DNA of 20,228 nt, taken from NCBI GenBank assembly GCA_003648395.1, contig QMPB01000012.1, forward strand, positions 1 to 20,228. The letters are read 5' to 3'. Of the stretch, positions 16,126 to 20,228 are shown piece after piece. Position 1 is the first letter of the stretch, and the number at the start of each line of letters is the position of its first letter. A model generated the notes under the pieces. The model had not been told where the DNA came from. It did no database searches and worked only from the letters and a program-made list of their open reading frames with translations. The DNA comes from Bacteroidota bacterium (GTDB lineage: Bacteria; Bacteroidota; Bacteroidia; Bacteroidales; UBA1556). Made by a program: the position numbers and the translations under genes.

Positions 16126-16150
16126 ATAAATAGAGTGTTTGTTTTTAAGA

Positions 16151-16175
16151 TTTGTTAACAAACTCGACTAAGTCG
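16151..16175. promoter_or_regulatory. adjacent palindromes upstream of the psr-like operon
   Basis: TTTGTTAACAAA (16151-16162) is a perfect 12-base palindrome, and CGACT-A-AGTCG (16165-16175) a perfect 5+1+5 one. The first is placed about 42-45 bases upstream of the expected transcription start, the position typical of class II activator sites such as those of Crp/Fnr proteins. The regulator is not identified; short palindromes also arise by chance in AT-rich DNA. Confidence 0.3.
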
Positions 16176-16638
16176 TTAATTTATAGTTAATCAAGTATTT
16201 AAGGCTTTTGTTTAGTTTGTTTAAAGTGACGTAACTGCTTATAATACAGTATATAGTATTAGTATGTAGAATTATTATAAATTACAGTAGTAGTGTCTAA
16301 AACAATTAGTTATATGACCTTTCTCATTTTTTTTTCTATTTGTAATTTTTATAGTAATATTTATTGTTTTTTTAGTAGTATTATCAAGGAGAATAGATTG
16401 TGTTAAATACTGATTATTATTACTTTATTACAATAAATATAGAATAAACCGTACTGTCAGTATATTTTGTGTATTTTTTATGGCCAACATTAAATTAAGT
16501 ATATTTAAACTTAAAGGCAAAAATTCATATTTTCGCAGATTATAACAAATGAATTTATACATAATTAGAAACTAGCTTTTTTTATAGGCAACTATATTTT
16601 GATATGGTGTGTCTTGATGGCGAATTACTTTCAAATTG

Positions 16639-17178
16639 ATGACTTCGGAAAGAAAATTGGTAAGGGAATGTAAACGTAATAATCCACGTTTTCAGAAGTT
16701 GTTATTTGAACAGTATGCTCCAAAAATGCTTGGAGTTTGTATGAGATATTTTCAAGATAAAAATGAAGCGCAAGACGCTCTAATGGAGGGATTTGTTAAG
16801 GTCTTTTCAAACATTGAAAAATTTCGTAGTGAAGGTTCTTTTGAAGGTTGGATTAGAAAAATAATGGTTAATACATCATTAAATATGCATCGTAAAAATT
16901 TAAAACATTATTACCATGTGGACATTGATGAAACTCTTGAGAGAATAGCTGATGAAAGACAGACTTATGACCATTTACAAGTAGAAGATATGCTAAAAAT
17001 GATACAGTCTTTACCGGCTGGATACCGATTAGTGTTTAACTTATACGAAATAGAAGGTTATAGCCATAGAGAAATTGGTGAGCAACTTGGCGTTTCTGAG
17101 AATACTTCTAAATCTCAACTGCGAAAAGCTAGATTGAAATTACAACAAATGCTTAATATACATAATATAGATTTATAG
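16639..17178 (+). CDS. ECF-type RNA polymerase sigma factor
   Basis: About 179 residues. Region 2 covers residues 20-85 (LLFEQYAPKMLGVCMRYFQD, then GSFEGWIRKIMVN), and region 4 covers 115-172 (LPAGYRLVFNLYEIEGYSHR, a helix-turn-helix in EIGEQLGVSENTSKSQL). No region 3, as expected for the extracytoplasmic-function group. I chose ATG at 16639; a TTG directly before it could add one residue. It starts a probable operon with the anti-sigma-like gene (2-base gap), an M16 homologue (12 bases) and a secreted protein (13 bases), so the sigma factor likely responds to envelope or secretion state. It is divergent from the psr-like operon, but no evidence links it to sulfur metabolism. Confidence 0.9.
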   Translation: MTSERKLVRECKRNNPRFQKLLFEQYAPKMLGVCMRYFQDKNEAQDALMEGFVKVFSNIEKFRSEGSFEGWIRKIMVNTSLNMHRKNLKHYYHVDIDETLERIADERQTYDHLQVEDMLKMIQSLPAGYRLVFNLYEIEGYSHREIGEQLGVSENTSKSQLRKARLKLQQMLNIHNIDL

Positions 17179-17180
17179 TT

Positions 17181-18260
17181 TTGAAATCTACAAACAAAAA
17201 CATAGGGCAATTTTTTAAAGATTCACTTTATAATTATGAAGTGAAGCCTGATGGCGATTTGTGGGTTAAAATTGAGAATAGTAATATTCCTAAGCATAAT
17301 GTAAATAATTATACTACCATATATAAGATTGCTGCGAGTGTAGTTGTAATTGCAACAATTGCAATAGCATCTTATTTTGCTTTACCTAATAACGATAAGA
17401 TAATAAATGATAATCATGTAATTAAGCCAGAAAATCAAGAGATTAATAAGGATGCTATTAGTATTCTTGATTCTGATGAGAAGAGTGTTGATACAAAGAA
17501 TAGTATTGCTGCTAAAGAAGAAATAAAATCCCCACAAACAAGTTTAACTCCTATTGTAAAGATTAAAGAGAATATAACTTCAGCCAGCGATGCTGAGATT
17601 AAAGATGAGCAAAATAAACAAGTTGTGGAAGTAAAAAAACCAATAGAAAAATCAGTAATTGAAAGCCAAGATCCTATATTTGTTGTGGTTTCAGAGCCTA
17701 ATGCGGAAGATGTAAAAAAGGAAGAGCAATATAATATTGATGAAGAGGTTATAGCTGTTGTTGTAGATACTTTTAGAGTTAAATTTGGTGATAATCAAAA
17801 TGTATGCTTTGGTGAGGATGCTATACTTGAAGTAGAGGATGGTTATTTTTATAGATGGAATGATGGTAGCATCTCAAATAGGACTATAGTATCGCCTACT
17901 GAGAATTCAATATACATTGTAACAGTTACCGACGGCAAAGGTAATAGCGCCATTCATGAGTATACTGTTAATGTTGATAGGAATTGCAGTGCTTTATTTA
18001 TTCCATCAGCATTTACTCCAAATAGTGACGGGCAGAACGATTATTTTAAAGCAGAAGGTAGTGGTATTATAAAGATGAGAATGTTTGTGTTTGATAAATT
18101 AGGAAATAAAGTATTTGAAACAACTAATATAGACGACTCATGGGATGGATCATATAAAGGTGGTATAGTAAAATCAGGAATGTTTTTTTACCATGCAGAG
18201 TATACAGATGCTTTGGGATATGACCATATTAAAAAAGGTCAGGTAACAGTAATTAGATAA
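17181..18260 (+). CDS. anti-sigma-like membrane protein fused to a T9SS type B (gliding-motility) C-terminal domain
   Basis: 359 residues. The start is a TTG; an in-frame stop at 17163-17165 leaves no ATG upstream. Residues 1-35 (GQFFKDSLYNYEVKPDGDLW) resemble the short cytoplasmic segment of Bacteroidota anti-sigma proteins, with one membrane helix at 49-68 (KIAASVVVIATIAIASYF). Then comes a low-complexity charged stretch (70-195), an Ig-like unit (about 200-265, SPTENSIYIVTVTDGKGN), and a CHU_C gliding-motility-associated domain (about 272-359, FIPSAFTPNSDGQNDYFKAE, ending GQVTVIR), which in other proteins directs type IX export. Placed 2 bases after the sigma gene, it is the natural candidate for its regulator. 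A membrane-tethered protein carrying a T9SS signal is odd: it may sense the secretion machinery. Sigma binding is inferred. Confidence 0.78.
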   Translation: MKSTNKNIGQFFKDSLYNYEVKPDGDLWVKIENSNIPKHNVNNYTTIYKIAASVVVIATIAIASYFALPNNDKIINDNHVIKPENQEINKDAISILDSDEKSVDTKNSIAAKEEIKSPQTSLTPIVKIKENITSASDAEIKDEQNKQVVEVKKPIEKSVIESQDPIFVVVSEPNAEDVKKEEQYNIDEEVIAVVVDTFRVKFGDNQNVCFGEDAILEVEDGYFYRWNDGSISNRTIVSPTENSIYIVTVTDGKGNSAIHEYTVNVDRNCSALFIPSAFTPNSDGQNDYFKAEGSGIIKMRMFVFDKLGNKVFETTNIDDSWDGSYKGGIVKSGMFFYHAEYTDALGYDHIKKGQVTVIR

Positions 18261-18272
18261 TATAAGATATTA

Positions 18273-19559
18273 ATGACAATAGGATTAGACAGACATAAAG
18301 CCCCAAAAATAAACCCGATAGAGTCGGTTGATATAACTATGCCAATGCGCTATGAACTATCAAATGGTACTGAGGTATTTGTTTTTAATAATGACAATCA
18401 AAATTTATTGAAAGTAGAATTTGTTTTTGATGGAGCGGGTACGTCCTACTCACCAAAGCCATTAGTTGCTAGTGCGGCTAATGCTATGATTACAGAGTCT
18501 ACAACTAATTATTCTTCAGCTGATTTAGCTGAAAAAATTGATTACTTTGGGGCTTCTTTCGAAACTAAAATAACAAGAGATACTGCATCGGTATCGCTTT
18601 ATACTTTAAATAAGTACCTTAAGGATACGCTGCCTCTACTTCAGGACGTAATAATGAATGCCGATTATAAGAAAGAAGAATTGGAGGTTTATTTGTCGCG
18701 AAAGAGACAAGAGTTTATGGTTAATTCTCAAAAAGTAGATTTTATAGCACGACAAAATTTTACTAAAATACTTTTTGGAGAAAATCACCCTTATGGAGTA
18801 TTTTCGGTATTAGAGGATTATGATAATATTAATAGCGAAGATTTGTTGAATTATCATAAGTATACATATATAGATGGTAAACATAAAATTTTTATTGCAG
18901 GTAAATTTGGAGAAGAAGAACTTGAACTATTGGAGAATCTTTTTGCAAGGATGCGAGTAGTAGAAAATCAAAAACTTGAACTAGATTGGAAAATTAAACC
19001 TAGCCTTGATAAATATACTTTTATAGCTAAGAAAGATTCTGTTCAGAATGCCATAAGAATGGGTTTTGTGGGTGTAAGACGAAACCATGAAGACTATAAT
19101 GGATTAAGAATTCTTACAACATTTCTTGGAGGATACTTTGGTAGTCGCTTGATGAGTAATATTAGAGAAGACAAAGGTTATACTTATGGTATTGGTGCTG
19201 CACATAGTTCGTTTAGGAAAGAGGCGGTTTTCTTTATTTCTACAGAGGTGAAAACGGAAGTTGTAGATGATACAATTTCGGAAATTAGAAAGGAAATTGA
19301 AAGATTAAAGAATGAACAAATATCGAAAGAAGAGCTATATACTGTAACAAATTATTTGCAAGGTAGTTTTCAACGACAGTTTGATGGTAGCTTTGCATTA
19401 ATGGCTAAATTTGTAAATGTTAATATGAATAGTATTGATTATTCATACTATTATAATTATATTGAAGAAGTAAAAAATATTGATGCAATAAAGCTACAGG
19501 CTTTAGCGCAAAAATATTTTGATAAAGATAATTTTTATATATTAAATGTTGGTAATTAA
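18273..19559 (+). CDS. M16 (insulinase) family protein lacking the zinc-binding motif
   Basis: 428 residues covering both M16 halves (about 30-215 and 225-425). The position of the HxxEH zinc motif reads ASAANAMITESTTNYSS (66-82), without any histidine, so it cannot be a working zinc peptidase. The C-terminal half keeps the R...Y substrate-binding signature, LMSNIREDKGYTYGIGAA. This is the pattern of the non-catalytic partner in M16B pairs (compare mitochondrial processing peptidase alpha). No catalytic partner lies next to it in the window. No signal peptide is evident, so it should be cytoplasmic. It sits in the sigma-factor operon, 12 bases after the anti-sigma-like gene. Confidence 0.85.
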   Translation: MTIGLDRHKAPKINPIESVDITMPMRYELSNGTEVFVFNNDNQNLLKVEFVFDGAGTSYSPKPLVASAANAMITESTTNYSSADLAEKIDYFGASFETKITRDTASVSLYTLNKYLKDTLPLLQDVIMNADYKKEELEVYLSRKRQEFMVNSQKVDFIARQNFTKILFGENHPYGVFSVLEDYDNINSEDLLNYHKYTYIDGKHKIFIAGKFGEEELELLENLFARMRVVENQKLELDWKIKPSLDKYTFIAKKDSVQNAIRMGFVGVRRNHEDYNGLRILTTFLGGYFGSRLMSNIREDKGYTYGIGAAHSSFRKEAVFFISTEVKTEVVDDTISEIRKEIERLKNEQISKEELYTVTNYLQGSFQRQFDGSFALMAKFVNVNMNSIDYSYYYNYIEEVKNIDAIKLQALAQKYFDKDNFYILNVGN

Positions 19560-19572
19560 ATAATAATAAACT

Positions 19573-20228
19573 ATGAAAATTTTTAAATTATTGATTGTAC
19601 TACTGATGATAACAGGAAGTACATATTTTGCGAAAGCAAGTCATTATATGGGTGGTGAAATTACATGGAAATGTATTCCTACCGGGCAACCCAATGCTGG
19701 TAAATTTATTTTTACTATGAAAGTTTATCGAGAGTGTGGAGGTATTCTTTTTACAAATTATCAAACTTTAAATTCTACTACTCCTGCTGGAAATATACCA
19801 ATGTCTCTTTTAGCTGGTTGGCCAAAAGACTTATCACCAGATTGTAATATTGGTGGCTTTGGTGGTACTACCGTTACAGAGATTACTTGTGCTGGAGCTG
19901 AATTAAGTGGTGCAGATAATACAGGTGCTGTTTCAGAATATGTATATAGATCAGGACCAATTCAAATTAGTGGAGTGCCACCTGCATCAGGTTGGACATT
20001 CTCTTGGGGTTCATGCTGTAGAAATCCTGCCACTAATGTAACGGGTATGCCGTATTGGAAATTAAGAGCAAAGATGTTCCCTTATAATGCCCAAAATACA
20101 TACCCTTGTTTTGATAATTCTCCGGTATTTGCAGAAGTTGCACGTACAGTTATTTCTGCAGGATATCCTTTTGAGTATAATCATAATGCATACGATGAGG
20201 AATTAGATGTGTTACAATTTGAATGGGG
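19573..20228 (+). CDS. secreted SHYMGGEI-type protein, 3' end beyond the window
   Basis: Partial gene: 218 codons are visible with no stop before the window edge. A signal peptide (residues 1-22, FAKA then S) is followed by the family signature SHYMGGEITWKC, then KVYRECGG, GWTFSWGSCCRNP and CFDNSPVFAEVA. These align in order with GAEISYDH, VVFYRNCQG, DWVFSYTSGCG and NNSPEFDKYA of the gene at 276, so the two are paralogues. Proteins of this family in Bacteroidota are usually long, cysteine-rich, and end in a T9SS sorting domain; that end is not visible here. It starts 13 bases after the M16 gene and is probably the last visible member of the sigma-factor operon, hence a candidate target of that regulation. 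Confidence 0.82.
   Translation, partial: MKIFKLLIVLLMITGSTYFAKASHYMGGEITWKCIPTGQPNAGKFIFTMKVYRECGGILFTNYQTLNSTTPAGNIPMSLLAGWPKDLSPDCNIGGFGGTTVTEITCAGAELSGADNTGAVSEYVYRSGPIQISGVPPASGWTFSWGSCCRNPATNVTGMPYWKLRAKMFPYNAQNTYPCFDNSPVFAEVARTVISAGYPFEYNHNAYDEELDVLQFEW

Larger units (their letters stand above)
16055..16635. other. divergent intergenic regulatory region
   Basis: About 580 AT-rich bases separate the psr-like operon (-) from the sigma-factor operon (+). It holds the minus-strand promoter box at 16118-16125, palindromes at 16151-16175, and on the plus strand a weaker promoter-like TATTTTCG at 16528-16535 (differs from TAnnTTTG at one base). Two tiny open frames (16 codons from GTG at 16400, 21 codons from ATG at 16480) have no support. 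Nothing else recognisable. Confidence 0.6.

Noticed and set aside
16480..16545. Short plus-strand frame (21 codons) upstream of the sigma factor, possible leader peptide
   Set aside because: No conserved residues, no regulatory hairpin after it, and it overlaps the promoter-like TATTTTCG.

Overview
The window is AT-rich chromosomal DNA that most likely comes from an anaerobic or facultatively anaerobic Bacteroidota (a marine Bacteroidales/Marinilabiliales-type lineage is my inference). The reasons are: two kinds of type IX secretion (T9SS) C-terminal domain, the Bacteroidota-specific SHYMGGEI-type secreted protein family, weak Shine-Dalgarno sites, and promoter boxes of the form TAnnTTTG. No mobile elements, tRNAs, rRNAs or CRISPR arrays are visible.

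Layout. 276-1727 (+): a secreted protein with a T9SS type A tail, convergent with the next block. 1902-5251 (-): an operon of octaheme cytochrome, cytochrome b-PAS and rhodanese lipoprotein. 5500-8179 (-): a second octaheme cytochrome and cytochrome b-PAS pair, with its own promoter and terminator. 8571-16054 (-): an eight-gene operon. In transcription order it encodes a PsrA/PhsA-type molybdoenzyme with a Tat signal, a PsrB-type four-cluster ferredoxin, a PsrC/NrfD membrane subunit, two half-size YeeE/YedE sulfur-transport proteins, and three exported rhodanese-like proteins. 16055-16635: a divergent regulatory gap. 16639-20228 (+): an ECF sigma factor, an anti-sigma-like protein fused to a T9SS type B domain, an M16 peptidase homologue lacking the zinc motif, and the start of a second SHYMGGEI-type secreted protein (cut by the window edge).

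How the genes fit together (inference from known families). The minus-strand block looks like a periplasmic sulfur-compound respiration locus. The octaheme proteins belong to the tetrathionate reductase (Otr) family and could take quinol electrons through their cytochrome b partners. The Psr-like enzyme would reduce polysulfide or thiosulfate. The rhodanese proteins would hold and pass sulfane sulfur, as Sud does for Psr in Wolinella. The YeeE/YedE pair could move thiosulfate or a related sulfur species across the inner membrane.

The most unusual signal is in the rhodanese-like proteins. All four end in a cysteine at the last or next-to-last residue. Two of them have lost the catalytic rhodanese cysteine and share a basic, flexible tail ending AAGGGCD. 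This resembles, by analogy only, the C-terminal sulfur-carrying arm of SoxY, and suggests that dead rhodanese folds have been turned into sulfur carriers for this locus.
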